From PALSA-1296 sp038210275 (GTDB taxonomy: Bacteria; Bacteroidota; Ignavibacteria; Palsa-1295), in assembly GCA_038210275.1 (NCBI GenBank), contig JBBQWV010000002.1, positions 124,001-188,000 on the forward strand: 64,000 bases of DNA, read 5' to 3'. Position numbers and translations under genes: made by a program. Positions 9,353-17,863 of this stretch are shown in pieces (positions within the stretch are counted from its first letter, which is position 1; each line of letters starts with the position of its first letter). Under the pieces are notes generated by a model. The model had not been told where the DNA came from, did not search any database, and saw only the letters and a program-made list of their open reading frames with translations.

Positions 9353-10126
9353 ATGAAGAAGCACCAGCTAAAGCTATTTACATTTTTTTTTCTTACCATC
9401 GCCTTTTCGTTATCTCTCCTGAATGAGTCTTCGCAATGTCAGCATAAAAAACACGAGCGTCATCATCATCTCTTTGATAGCCTTGCTGCAGTAATTTATC
9501 CTTCATTACAATATCCACGTAATCCAGAAAGCGGAGTTATCGTTTGGGGACTTGATCTCAACGTCACAATTGCTCCACGCCAAGTTGTGCGTGACGAAGT
9601 CAGGCAAGTGCCGCAGATCGAAGGGCTGATGCGAATTGGTTTGCCGGTTGGTTTTGGAATAGGTATTAATCTTGCCGGAAATTATATTGCTAATCAGCTT
9701 TCAGTTACACCATCATGGTCGTACTCAGCGGGACATTTTTCAGCAGCAATTCAAAATTCTACTTCGCTTTGGGTTGGTACCGCAGATTTTACCGGCTTCA
9801 GCACGCTTGGCATGGGATTCTCAAACGCCCCTGGAATAAATCTCGGAATGCACTTCGATGATTTTCTCCTTTCAGTTAAAACAGAATTCATCACAAATTA
9901 TTGGCATTATACTAAATTCGGAACTGATGTTGTCAAACGCTCAGCGACACAATTCGAAGGTGAAGCCGTCACTCTTTGTATTGAGCAAGATGCCTTCGGA
10001 GGCAGCCGTATCAATTGGGGAATAAAATTTAATTACACCAGTCCGGATTATCAACTTTGGCTGGCATTCAGCGATTCTCGTCAGCGAATTCTCATCCCTG
10101 AATTTTTCTTCGGTATCATTTTATGA
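9353..10126 (+). CDS. Secreted or outer-membrane protein of unknown function
   Basis: 257 residues. A signal peptide (MKKHQLKLFTFFFLTIAF) is followed by a histidine-rich stretch (KKHERHHHLFDSLA) and then alternating amphipathic strands with many aromatic and glycine residues, which suggests an outer-membrane or periplasmic beta-structured protein. No named family was recognised. Its stop codon overlaps the start of the next gene (ATGA at 10123-10126), so it is translationally coupled to the GDPD lipoprotein and likely shares its role. A TATATTTG sequence 5 bp before the ATG is probably too close to be a promoter unless the message is leaderless. Confidence 0.75.
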   Translation: MKKHQLKLFTFFFLTIAFSLSLLNESSQCQHKKHERHHHLFDSLAAVIYPSLQYPRNPESGVIVWGLDLNVTIAPRQVVRDEVRQVPQIEGLMRIGLPVGFGIGINLAGNYIANQLSVTPSWSYSAGHFSAAIQNSTSLWVGTADFTGFSTLGMGFSNAPGINLGMHFDDFLLSVKTEFITNYWHYTKFGTDVVKRSATQFEGEAVTLCIEQDAFGGSRINWGIKFNYTSPDYQLWLAFSDSRQRILIPEFFFGIIL

Positions 10127-11343
10127 AAATACTTTTCTTCATAGCTCTCGCTTTGACTTTCACTTCATGCGTGGAAAATGATAATCCGCTTCCTATACCG
10201 ATGCGAGATTCGCTAAAGAGCAGACTTCTCAATTCCACTTCAATTCCAAAACAATCTTTGCATCTTTTGGAAGGCGTTTATAGTGTCGAAGCAGGGAATG
10301 CAGAATTCGGCAACCAGATGATCTTAAAACAAACCGGAGATCATATTTCTCTTTTCGGCGCTAACAGCAGGTACCTTGTATTTGAAACGGGAGATGTTGA
10401 TACGCTTGCAATCTTCGAAGGCTACTGGCGATTCGATGTTGGCACAGAGACAGGATATGCAACACTTGATGTTGCTAAAACTTTTGACGTAAAAACTATT
10501 GATACTAATTTGCTAATAAAAGGATATTACACTGGAAATGGTACAAAGAATATCAATCCCCTGCGATTGCGCTTTAAGCGGAAGTTAAAAGACACAACGA
10601 ATAATTTTCTTATCCTCGATCATCACGGTGGCTTTAATGGTGCGGGATTTCCATACTCGGAGAATAGCTTAAATAGTATTCGTCTTGCGCAATATGTCGG
10701 CGCGAATGGAATTGAGATCGACGTAAAACTTACTGCCGATAATATCCCTGTTCTTTTCCATGACGATAATCTTGGCACTGACTTAGTCAACGGCGAATTT
10801 GCGATCGGACCAATCGGCAACTTCACCCTTGCGCAGCTTCGCGCATTATGCACTCTCAAAGACGGCGAACAAATTCCTACTTTGCAAGAAGCGCTTGATG
10901 TAATCTATAATGAAACAGAGTATAAAGCAGTCTGGCTTGATATAAAAGATGCGACAACTGTTCCATACGTCCTGCCTATTGAAATTAATTTTATCAATAA
11001 ATTTAAATCCGCGGGACGTGACGTAACGATCTGGGCAGGATTATCGAGTGCCGATCACATCACAGCATATATGGCTGACTCGCTTCATACAAAAGCGACA
11101 AGCATTTGCGAGCTTCTGCCAAGTGATGTGGAGAATGCCGGTTGTATTGCATGGGGACCTCGGTGGACGGCGGGTGATCAAGTATCATCCGCGCAACCGC
11201 TTCGTGCCGAGGGAAAAAAGGTTATTTATTGGACAGTTGATAAACCGGAATTCATCAATCCATTTTTAAATCATGGTAATCTCGACGGATTATTAACCGA
11301 TCATCCGGGCACTGTTGCTTTTTATTACTATATCCGCAATTGA
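10123..11343 (+). CDS. Glycerophosphodiester phosphodiesterase lipoprotein
   Basis: 406 residues. The lipoprotein signal ends in lipobox FTSC (Cys16). Residues 30-150 form an unassigned N-terminal region. The C-terminal 240 residues carry the GDPD signature: the HHGG catalytic loop, SENSLNS, GIEIDVKLTADNIPVLFHDD with the metal-binding Glu/Asp and the second catalytic His, and a C-terminal TDHPG. GDPDs hydrolyse glycerophosphodiesters to glycerol 3-phosphate and an alcohol; as a lipoprotein it would act in the periplasm or at the surface on lipid breakdown products. It overlaps the upstream gene by 4 bp and is 3 bp from the next, forming a three-gene envelope operon. Confidence 0.88.
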   Translation: MKILFFIALALTFTSCVENDNPLPIPMRDSLKSRLLNSTSIPKQSLHLLEGVYSVEAGNAEFGNQMILKQTGDHISLFGANSRYLVFETGDVDTLAIFEGYWRFDVGTETGYATLDVAKTFDVKTIDTNLLIKGYYTGNGTKNINPLRLRFKRKLKDTTNNFLILDHHGGFNGAGFPYSENSLNSIRLAQYVGANGIEIDVKLTADNIPVLFHDDNLGTDLVNGEFAIGPIGNFTLAQLRALCTLKDGEQIPTLQEALDVIYNETEYKAVWLDIKDATTVPYVLPIEINFINKFKSAGRDVTIWAGLSSADHITAYMADSLHTKATSICELLPSDVENAGCIAWGPRWTAGDQVSSAQPLRAEGKKVIYWTVDKPEFINPFLNHGNLDGLLTDHPGTVAFYYYIRN

Positions 11344-11346
11344 TCG

Positions 11347-11961
11347 TTGAAAAATACCACTGTATATTTTATTTTTATATTAGCACTATCGATGTCAATG
11401 CCTTTATATGCGCAGGCACAAAATACAAAGCCGTTTGAGATTTGGATTGATGGTGGCGGAGGATATTCGAGGAATATCACACGCGTAGTTCAGGCAACTG
11501 CTTCGCCCGGAGGTGATTTTACAAATGGTGGATTTACTGGACTGCTTCGTATTCGCGGAAGCAAGAATCATTTTATCACTATAGGAATTGAAACGGGCTT
11601 TCAACGAATTTCATCGGTGACTCAGCAGAATGCTCAAGCAGTCGGGTTTGGAACAACAGATATTACTGCAACACTTTCAGCCATTCCTGTTATGGGAGTT
11701 ATCACCTTGCAAGATTATAATGTGCAGCTTCATGGATCGGCAGGAGTGTATCGCCTCATCTCAAAGGCATCACTCTTTGGGAGCTCAGTTTCAAGCTCTG
11801 AATGGGATATGGCTTTTTCCATTTCTGCAGGTTACGAAATCACCGTAAGTGGAGAATATAAAATCATCCCAGAGTTCCGTTGGTCACGCATTAACGATTT
11901 ACAGAAATCTTTTCTATCGTTAATGATAAGATTAGAACTACCATCCTGGGAGCCTTTTTGA
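11347..11961 (+). CDS. Probable outer-membrane beta-barrel protein
   Basis: 204 residues read from a TTG start at 11347, 3 bp after the GDPD stop; no in-frame ATG gives a full signal peptide, whereas this start gives KNTTVYFIFILALS with cleavage near YAQA. The mature part shows alternating strands (FEIWIDGGGGYS, ITIGIETGFQRI, EYKIIPEFRWS) and ends in Phe, as barrel proteins do. The length fits an 8-strand porin-like barrel (OmpW/OmpA-like). The role is unknown; it is probably co-expressed with the GDPD lipoprotein. Confidence 0.75.
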   Translation: MKNTTVYFIFILALSMSMPLYAQAQNTKPFEIWIDGGGGYSRNITRVVQATASPGGDFTNGGFTGLLRIRGSKNHFITIGIETGFQRISSVTQQNAQAVGFGTTDITATLSAIPVMGVITLQDYNVQLHGSAGVYRLISKASLFGSSVSSSEWDMAFSISAGYEITVSGEYKIIPEFRWSRINDLQKSFLSLMIRLELPSWEPF

Positions 11962-11988
11962 TCGTCGTTCGTCTTTCGCCTAATAAAA

Positions 11989-12103
11989 TGTCATTGCGAG
12001 GAGTTGCTTGCGAACGACGTGGCAATCTAAAAACTTAAACGTTGATTCTACATTTAATATTTTAGATTGCTTCGTCGGGCTAAAGCCTTTCTCGCAATGA
12101 CAT
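11989..12103. repeat. Full TGTCATTGCGAG-family palindromic element
   Basis: Left arm TGTCATTGCGAGGAG with GACGTGGCAATCTAAAA, right arm TTTTAGATTGCTTCGTCG with TTCTCGCAATGACA. The two halves are inverted copies around a short AT-rich centre, total about 115 bp. It fills the space between two convergent genes and could also act as a transcription stop. It encodes no transposase. Confidence 0.85.
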
Positions 12104-12116
12104 TATTATATACTAA

Positions 12117-13103
12117 TCACTTGCCGCTAGTAACAAAAATTTCTTCTCCGATCGTCCAATTCTTCAAAGGTTCATCAATTTGAGTCATCTGCACTTTCAA
12201 GCCATCGGCAGTGCGGATAAGCTTGCAGAAATGATGTCGGCGTTCAGGACCATCGCGAAACAGGTCTTGCTTTACTGAATTCTTTTTCGGTGCTTCAAGC
12301 CGCTGGCTTGGACCTGCACCGCCGGAGACGATAAAATCTTTTCCACTGATCTTAAAATGCTCATACGAATGACAATGCCCGCTAAAGAAAAGCTTTGCTT
12401 TAGGCGTATGAATATACGAAGGAACAAAGTATTTCTGAACATCTTTATCGTCGTTGACAACGCTGCTATTGGTAAATGGCGGCTGATGACAACAAACGAT
12501 AATTATCGCAACCGAAGAATCTGCTTGCATTTTTTTCATTTCACCTAGATACCATTTCCTCTCGTCAGTAATATCATCTTTCGATAAATTACTAAAATTC
12601 GAATTCAACGTGATGATGCCAATATCCTTCCATTTTTTTGAATACCATAGCTGCTCCTTAATCTGTGGGAAGCGAGAGAAATACTGAGTAAAGGCAACAT
12701 TGTGGTTTCCGAAATACTCATGATTGCCGGGAAGCGGAAAGATCGGAATACCTTTGGTGCGTATTGGCTTTGCAAGGTCATCAAAATCCTGCCATGAGTT
12801 AAGCGAACTGCCCGGAAATGTAAAATCTCCTAAAACCAAAACAAAGGATGGATCTTCTTCTGAGATCTTTTTTAACAAGGCACGGACAGCATTCTTATTA
12901 TCTTCACGACCAATGAGAATTTCCGGTGTACCCCGAAGTTGAACATCACCGATAAAAATAAAACTGGATGCTGTATCAATGCGGGTTGGAGAGCCTGAAT
13001 AGATAGGGATTTGCGAGCTTGAAAGCCCTGGGGTAAAAGAAAGTAGAACAAATAAGAGAACAGTTTTTCTCAAAATTTTTCTATAATATTTATGCCTGTT
13101 CAA
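12117..13103 (-). CDS. Exported calcineurin-like metallophosphoesterase
   Basis: 328 residues. The N-terminus is a signal peptide or anchor (KTVLLFVLLSFTPG). The metallophosphoesterase motifs appear in order: FIFIGDVQ, VLVLGDFT, PLPGNHEY, a CCHQPPF histidine, and FSGHCHSYEH. These bind two metal ions in phosphatases, nucleotidases and phosphodiesterases; the natural substrate cannot be read from the sequence. An exported form suggests a purple-acid-phosphatase-like or 3',5'-cyclic-nucleotide-type role. Its ATG overlaps the end of the nfu gene by 14 bp, so it is the last gene of the mrp-nfu operon. Confidence 0.85.
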   Translation of the reverse strand: MNRHKYYRKILRKTVLLFVLLSFTPGLSSSQIPIYSGSPTRIDTASSFIFIGDVQLRGTPEILIGREDNKNAVRALLKKISEEDPSFVLVLGDFTFPGSSLNSWQDFDDLAKPIRTKGIPIFPLPGNHEYFGNHNVAFTQYFSRFPQIKEQLWYSKKWKDIGIITLNSNFSNLSKDDITDERKWYLGEMKKMQADSSVAIIIVCCHQPPFTNSSVVNDDKDVQKYFVPSYIHTPKAKLFFSGHCHSYEHFKISGKDFIVSGGAGPSQRLEAPKKNSVKQDLFRDGPERRHHFCKLIRTADGLKVQMTQIDEPLKNWTIGEEIFVTSGK

Positions 13104-13323
13104 TTCTCTTTATCTCCGGTGCTTCGAACATGATCGCTCGCTCTATTCCGGCACGAAGCGTCATTAATTTTAGCGGGCACGTTGCACATGCTCCTAAGAA
13201 GCGAACATCAACTATGCCTGCACTTTCGTCAATGCTGACGAGTTCGATGTCACCGCCATCGACTTTCAGAAACGGTCGGCAGAATTCAAGCGCTTTTTCT
13301 ATGCGTTGGCGAAGATCATTCAT
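13090..13323 (-). CDS. NifU-like (Nfu) iron-sulfur scaffold protein
   Basis: 77 residues, essentially one Nfu domain: VDGGDIELVSI, then VRFLGACATCPLKLMTL with the CxxC pair (CATC) that binds a bridging [4Fe-4S] cluster in a dimer. The typical domain is 70-80 residues, so the protein is complete. It delivers clusters to apo-proteins in the cytoplasm. Its start overlaps the mrp stop by one base, and the metallophosphoesterase overlaps its own end, so expression is coupled. Confidence 0.93.
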   Translation of the reverse strand: MNDLRQRIEKALEFCRPFLKVDGGDIELVSIDESAGIVDVRFLGACATCPLKLMTLRAGIERAIMFEAPEIKRIEQA

Positions 13324-14450
13324 TAATTCTCAGTGCCAAGTAGAATTTCAACTGGCTTTTGGTTCGGAGCCAAATTCGCAATACTCACCTGCTGCGCCAT
13401 TGCCTGTGCAATGTCTCTGAATGAATGCGCTGCCTGCGTCTCCGGACCGCTAACGACGATAGGCGAACCATCATCGCTTCCGACACGAACCGATGTCTCA
13501 AGAGGTAGCTCACCCAAGAAAGGTACTCCGAATTCGGTCGCTGCTTTCGCCGCTCCGCCATGCGAAAAGATTTCTTCGCGATGATGACAAGCCGAGCAAA
13601 TAAAATAACTCATGTTCTCGATGATTCCAAGAACAGGCACGTGTACTTTCTCGAACATACGAACTGCTTTCCGTGCATCAGCAAGAGCCACATCTTGCGG
13701 AGTAGTGACAATCACTGCTCCGGTAAGAGGAATAGTTTGCACAAGAGTAAGCTGAATATCCCCTGTTCCGGGAGGAAGATCAAAGATCAGATAATCGAGT
13801 TCACCCCAAAGCACATCCGACATAAATTGCTTCAATGCACCTGATGCCATGGGACCGCGCCATACGACTGCGGTATTTGGATCAACGAGGAATCCAATCG
13901 ACATCACCTTCACTCCGTGCGCTTCAAGAGGGATCATCATCGCATGACCATTCACTTGTTGTGCCTCAGGTTTTGAATATTCCAAGCCGAACATTAGTGG
14001 AATGCTCGGGCCATAAATATCGGCATCAAGTAACCCGACCTTCGCCCCATCTTTTGCGAGTGCAACAGCGAGATTCGCTGCAACGGTTGACTTCCCTACT
14101 CCACCTTTGCCGGAAGCAACAGCGATGGTGTTCCGAACACCTAAAAGTGCAGTCGGTTTATTTACCCCTTGCTGCATTGCCACGTTCGATGTCATCGCAA
14201 CTTTTACATTACCTTCACCGGCAATTTTTTCTACTGTAGTCCGCGCTTCGAGTTCAAGTTTATCTTTGAGCGGGCATGAGGGTGTAGTAAGTTCAAATGT
14301 AAAAGATACTTGATCGCCTGCAATCTTTATATTCTTTATCATCCCAAGCGAGACGACATCTTTATGAAGATCGGGGTCAATGACGGCGCGAAGAGCATCA
14401 AGCACTTCCGCTTCAGTAAGAGTAGAACTATTTTTTGAAAAGAATCCCAT
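13323..14450 (-). CDS. Mrp/ApbC-family P-loop ATPase, iron-sulfur carrier
   Basis: 375 residues. An N-terminal MIP18/DUF59 domain (about 10-85) is followed by the Mrp/NBP35 ATPase: deviant Walker A SGKGGVGKST, LDADIYGPSIP, DLPPGTGDIQLT, and a CxxC (ICSACHH) for a bridging [4Fe-4S] cluster. The family carries and inserts iron-sulfur clusters in the cytoplasm. The nfu gene follows directly with a 1-bp overlap, which supports the role. The length is normal for bacterial Mrp. Confidence 0.95.
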   Translation of the reverse strand: MGFFSKNSSTLTEAEVLDALRAVIDPDLHKDVVSLGMIKNIKIAGDQVSFTFELTTPSCPLKDKLELEARTTVEKIAGEGNVKVAMTSNVAMQQGVNKPTALLGVRNTIAVASGKGGVGKSTVAANLAVALAKDGAKVGLLDADIYGPSIPLMFGLEYSKPEAQQVNGHAMMIPLEAHGVKVMSIGFLVDPNTAVVWRGPMASGALKQFMSDVLWGELDYLIFDLPPGTGDIQLTLVQTIPLTGAVIVTTPQDVALADARKAVRMFEKVHVPVLGIIENMSYFICSACHHREEIFSHGGAAKAATEFGVPFLGELPLETSVRVGSDDGSPIVVSGPETQAAHSFRDIAQAMAQQVSIANLAPNQKPVEILLGTEN

Positions 14451-14508
14451 TGAAATTTATTTTATGTGGCGCTAAAACAGAATGAGAGGAGCATGGGTTC
14501 GGATTCCT

Positions 14509-15198
14509 CTACTCTCTGGCATTATGCGCCACAATGCTATCGGCAAATGCATGGATTTCGCGCTTTAATGCGGGCGTCAGGTATTTCGCATTTTTTGATT
14601 GCATTTTATTAATGTAACCTGCAATATCATCCGTTGGTATATTATTTTGAGAGATGCTATTAACCCAATATTTGAATGACCATTTATATTGCGGCATTCG
14701 GAGCTTCTGATAAAATTCATCAACGAATTGCATACTGTAATGTACAGCATATGATGGCAGCAGTTCGGGATCAGTAGCCCAAGGCTCACCAAGTCGATAA
14801 AATCTCAGAAAGAGAAAATAATAGAATGGACGTGTCGTATCGTTTTGCGTAAGAAGACTATCACATAAATAGTAGGTCTCCGAATTATCAACGCTCGGAA
14901 TAAATCGAAGCAAATAAAAATTCTTGGCAGTTTGCGATACATCACTTCTATTGAGGTAAAATGAAACCGGTCTACCTTCGATAAGAGAATCCGATAGAGG
15001 AAATATTTTCCTCATCTCATCGCTTATACCGACGCTATCAGTATTCACTTTACCTGTATCAAGTTCACTAAGCGGCACATCCTGATCCGTCCACCGAGCG
15101 CTATCGGGCATGAACAGCTTCTTCTTTCCGCCGCCGCAGCTTTCCATCACCGTTAACAGGATAATAAGTGTATAAATAATTAGAGTAGCTCTATTCAT
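14509..15198 (-). CDS. Exported protein of unknown function
   Basis: 229 residues. The N-terminus MNRATLIIYTLIILLTV is hydrophobic and followed by MESCGGGKKK; Cys21 could be a lipidation site although the residue at -2 (Glu) is unusual for a lipobox. The mature part is polar and rich in Tyr, Phe and Ser, with a mostly helical C-terminal half (PALKREIHAFADS). No family was recognised. It is divergent from the sialidase-like gene at 15273 and lies 58 bp upstream of mrp on the same strand. Confidence 0.65.
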   Translation of the reverse strand: MNRATLIIYTLIILLTVMESCGGGKKKLFMPDSARWTDQDVPLSELDTGKVNTDSVGISDEMRKIFPLSDSLIEGRPVSFYLNRSDVSQTAKNFYLLRFIPSVDNSETYYLCDSLLTQNDTTRPFYYFLFLRFYRLGEPWATDPELLPSYAVHYSMQFVDEFYQKLRMPQYKWSFKYWVNSISQNNIPTDDIAGYINKMQSKNAKYLTPALKREIHAFADSIVAHNARE

Positions 15199-15272
15199 AG
15201 ATTACTTTCAACAGCCAACCGCTATTCTTCATTCAACAGGAATTTTCTTCCCAATCATTCGTTAAATACTCC

Positions 15273-16900
15273 ATGCTCAGGAATGTGGTTTTGGTCATCG
15301 CCTTCATGGTTGCAGTTCTCTCAACTGCAAGCGATCTATGTGCGCAATTATTAATCGTGCCTCCCGCTCGGTTATCGCCTGATAATTTTTTCGATGCCGA
15401 AGGAGTATCAATCGTCATCAATCCTTCCAATTCGTCTCAGATTGCTGCGGGATCAAACGTAAATTATTATTATTTCTCGACCGACTTAGGACATTCATGG
15501 CAAGCGAATGCTTTGAATCCCACGTTCGGTGATGGTGGTGATCCCTCGCTTACCTCCGATTCAAAAGGAAATTTCTATTATGCACATCTATCCAGCGAAG
15601 TTAATGGCGTAGGATATAATCAAGATAGGATCGTTATTCAGAAATCAACAGATGGGGGAAAAACATATTCACCCGGGACATTCACCGGACATGACCGTTC
15701 TCCAAAACAGCAATTCAAGGAATGGATCACTTGCGATAATTCATCTTCCACGCCATACAAAGATAATCTTTATCTTTCTTGGACAGAGTTTGATTCTTAT
15801 CAAAGTCATTTTCCGCAATTTGATAGCACGAGAATTCTTTTCTCGGGTTCAACCGATGCAGGCGAAACATGGTCTGATGCCGTGACTGTAAGCGATAAAG
15901 AAGGTGATACCATTGATAGCACCAACTCCGTTAATGGCTCAAGATGTATCACCGGTCCTAACGGCGAAATTTATGTTACGTGGGAAGGACCCGACGGATT
16001 GCTATTCGATAAATCAACCGACGGCGGAAAATCTTTTACAAAAGATAAACTCCTTGAGCAACTTGTGCCGGGCTGGAGGTTTGATATCAAGGGTATTTAT
16101 CGCGCCAATGGATTTGCTACTCCGCTTTGTGATAACGGTAATTCGAAACATCGCGGAAATCTTTATGTACTTTTTTCCGATAAACGCAACGGACCGGATG
16201 ATTGTGATATTTTTCTGCTTCGCTCAACGAATGGCGGTGATTCATGGAGTTCACCTGTTCGTGTGAATGACGATACGTCGCATCTCGAACAATTTTTTCC
16301 ATCAGCAGCGATTGACGAAACTACCGGATTCATCTATGCAGTCTTTTATGATCGCAGGGATCATAAAGGTACGAATCTCACAGAAGTATATCTTGCCAGA
16401 TCTATTGATGGGGGCAGAGTTTTCAAAATTTCAGATTACATTCAGCTCCTTTCAATCCAAACAACAAGATTTACATCGGTGATTATACTCATATCGCTGC
16501 CCATAATACATTAGTCTATCCGACTTGGACGGACATACATACAAATAACGATGGAGTATCTTATTCTGAAAGTATTTGGATATGCAGAGTTATTGATACC
16601 GGCGCGTTTAATTTAGATGTCCCGACTCCGATGGATAGGAAGCAATCTTTCTCCTTACACGTCGTTCCAAATCCTGCACGATCGGAGATTCAAATCCAAT
16701 TCAGTCATCCGCTCGAAAGGAATTCTTCCATTCAAATAACCGACGTAGTAGGAAGAACTCTCGTAAACAGCATTGAAGGAGAGTACGACAATAAAGACAG
16801 AATTACTTATGATATAAGCAACCTTCCAAGCGGCATCTACTATTGTTTAGTACAATACGGAACAGAGCACGCCATTCAAAAAATAATCGTGTCACATTAA
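15273..16900 (+). pseudogene. Sialidase/BNR-repeat T9SS protein, broken by a frameshift
   Basis: One gene read in two frames. The first frame (15273-16514) gives a signal peptide (LRNVVLVIAFMVAVL, near LCAQ) and BNR/Asp-box-like repeats (STDGGKTY, STDAGETWSD, STDGGKSFTK, STNGGDSWSS, SIDGG) of a sialidase-fold propeller. After the G run at 16410-16414 the first frame becomes unrelated, while the +2 frame continues the family pattern as GGQSFQNFRLHSAPFNPNN, then IYIGDYTHIAAHNT and YPTWTD, and ends at 16900 with a T9SS sorting domain (VVPNPARSEIQIQF to IVSH). Adding one G to the run restores a single 543-residue protein. This is either a recent mutation, slippage-based variation or a sequencing error. 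Confidence 0.8.
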
Positions 16901-16977
16901 GAGAATTTAAACTTAAAAGTCAAAGATCAAAACGTGATTTCTATTTTTGACTTTTAGCTTTTGACTTTTGAATTCTC
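16901..16977. repeat. Long hairpin built of short AAAGTCA/TTTTGAC repeats
   Basis: GAGAATT at the left pairs with AATTCTC at the right; between them the left arm carries AAAAGTCAAAGATCAAAA and the right arm TTTTTGACTTTTAGC plus TTTTGACTTTTG. It sits between two convergent genes and may stop transcription both ways. The right arm lies inside the end of the DUF1801 gene. Confidence 0.7.
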
Positions 16978-17396
16978 TTAATGCTTTTTCCCATCCGTTC
17001 TTTATATTCTTTCGGAGGGTATTCAACCTTTGCCATCTCCTTCACAAATTTCTCGGCAATATCAAGCGGCATCTGTACTACGTCCTTAAAATTAATGCAG
17101 CCCTTTTGGAATTTTGCTTTTGGCATAAGCTTTTCGAATTTCTCGCGCAAGCCGCTTCCACCAAAACCTTTTGAACTGCCATACATTACCATCGAATGGA
17201 ATGACATGTGCTCCTTCACCGAGGAAAGTGCATACTTCATGATATCGCCTTGCATATACATAAGCATTTCCTTCCCCATCATACTGCTCACGACTTCTTT
17301 AACAAGCGGGTCAGATTTTAAAATAAGCTCGCGCAATTTGGATAAGATCGCCTTGCGATCTTCGGGCAGAGAATCAAGATATTCTTTAGGTGTCAT
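16941..17396 (-). CDS. DUF1801-family protein
   Basis: 151 residues, no signal peptide, so cytoplasmic. The DUF1801 (YdhG-like) domain spans most of the chain: TPKEYLDSLPEDRKAIL at the start, then GKEMLMYMQGDIMKYAL and the HMSFHSMV and FQKGCINFKD segments. The family has no settled biochemical role. The lysine-rich tail (RIQKSKAKSQK) is encoded by the right arm of a palindromic repeat, so the original protein probably ended about ten residues earlier. The start follows from the first Met with conserved TPKEY. Confidence 0.8.
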   Translation of the reverse strand: MTPKEYLDSLPEDRKAILSKLRELILKSDPLVKEVVSSMMGKEMLMYMQGDIMKYALSSVKEHMSFHSMVMYGSSKGFGGSGLREKFEKLMPKAKFQKGCINFKDVVQMPLDIAEKFVKEMAKVEYPPKEYKERMGKSIKRIQKSKAKSQK

Positions 17397-17458
17397 GCGT
17401 TTGAAAAAATATGAAATGTGAAAGCTGACTATGGGACTCGATATTTTTATTTACAATT

Positions 17459-17863
17459 TTATTCTTCACTTGCAGTTTCAGCTTCTTGCCGAGGGTTTCC
17501 ATAAGAAGGTCTCTTCTCATTCCTCAAAGTAGTCCAGTCTTCTTCTCGATAGGCTTTTAAGGTATAATCTATCTGTTCATCAAAGGCAGCAGGGCTATGA
17601 GAGAATATGAGTGGGCGGATATCAACGCTCCACCCTTCCAAATGTTTCGCATTATAAAGAGCTTCGCGCTCTTCGGCAGTCTCGCAAAAAAAAACTGCAA
17701 TGCCTCCGGGCTTGCCAATAAAATGGTCGTGGAAGATAACCAGAGGCAGAGTCCTATCGCCGACAAATTCATTGAATATCCGGTTTACTTCCGAAGGCAG
17801 CATAACCACCGGCGCTAAGGCATAGGCGAGGAAGCATCGCGGTTTTTTAATTGGTGGTATCAT
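17459..17863 (-). CDS. Conserved-looking cytoplasmic protein of unknown function
   Basis: 134 residues, no signal peptide or membrane segment. Visible features are FLAYALAPVVMLPS, FHDHFIGKPGGIAVFF, and an acidic C-terminus (RQEAETASEE). I do not recognise a named family; the compact, low-complexity-free core suggests a real folded domain. Its ATG overlaps the stop of the upstream T9SS protein by 4 bp (ATGA), so the two are translationally coupled, which is odd for a cytoplasmic and a secreted product. Confidence 0.7.
   Translation of the reverse strand: MIPPIKKPRCFLAYALAPVVMLPSEVNRIFNEFVGDRTLPLVIFHDHFIGKPGGIAVFFCETAEEREALYNAKHLEGWSVDIRPLIFSHSPAAFDEQIDYTLKAYREEDWTTLRNEKRPSYGNPRQEAETASEE

Noticed and set aside
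13835..14239. Plus-strand open frame opposite mrp
   Set aside because: Fully covered by the conserved Mrp ATPase on the other strand; composition is of a shadow frame.
16631..16900. Separate 89-residue gene with a T9SS sorting domain
   Set aside because: It has no signal peptide and continues the frame of the upstream sialidase-like gene once the G-run shift is corrected, so it is the end of that gene.
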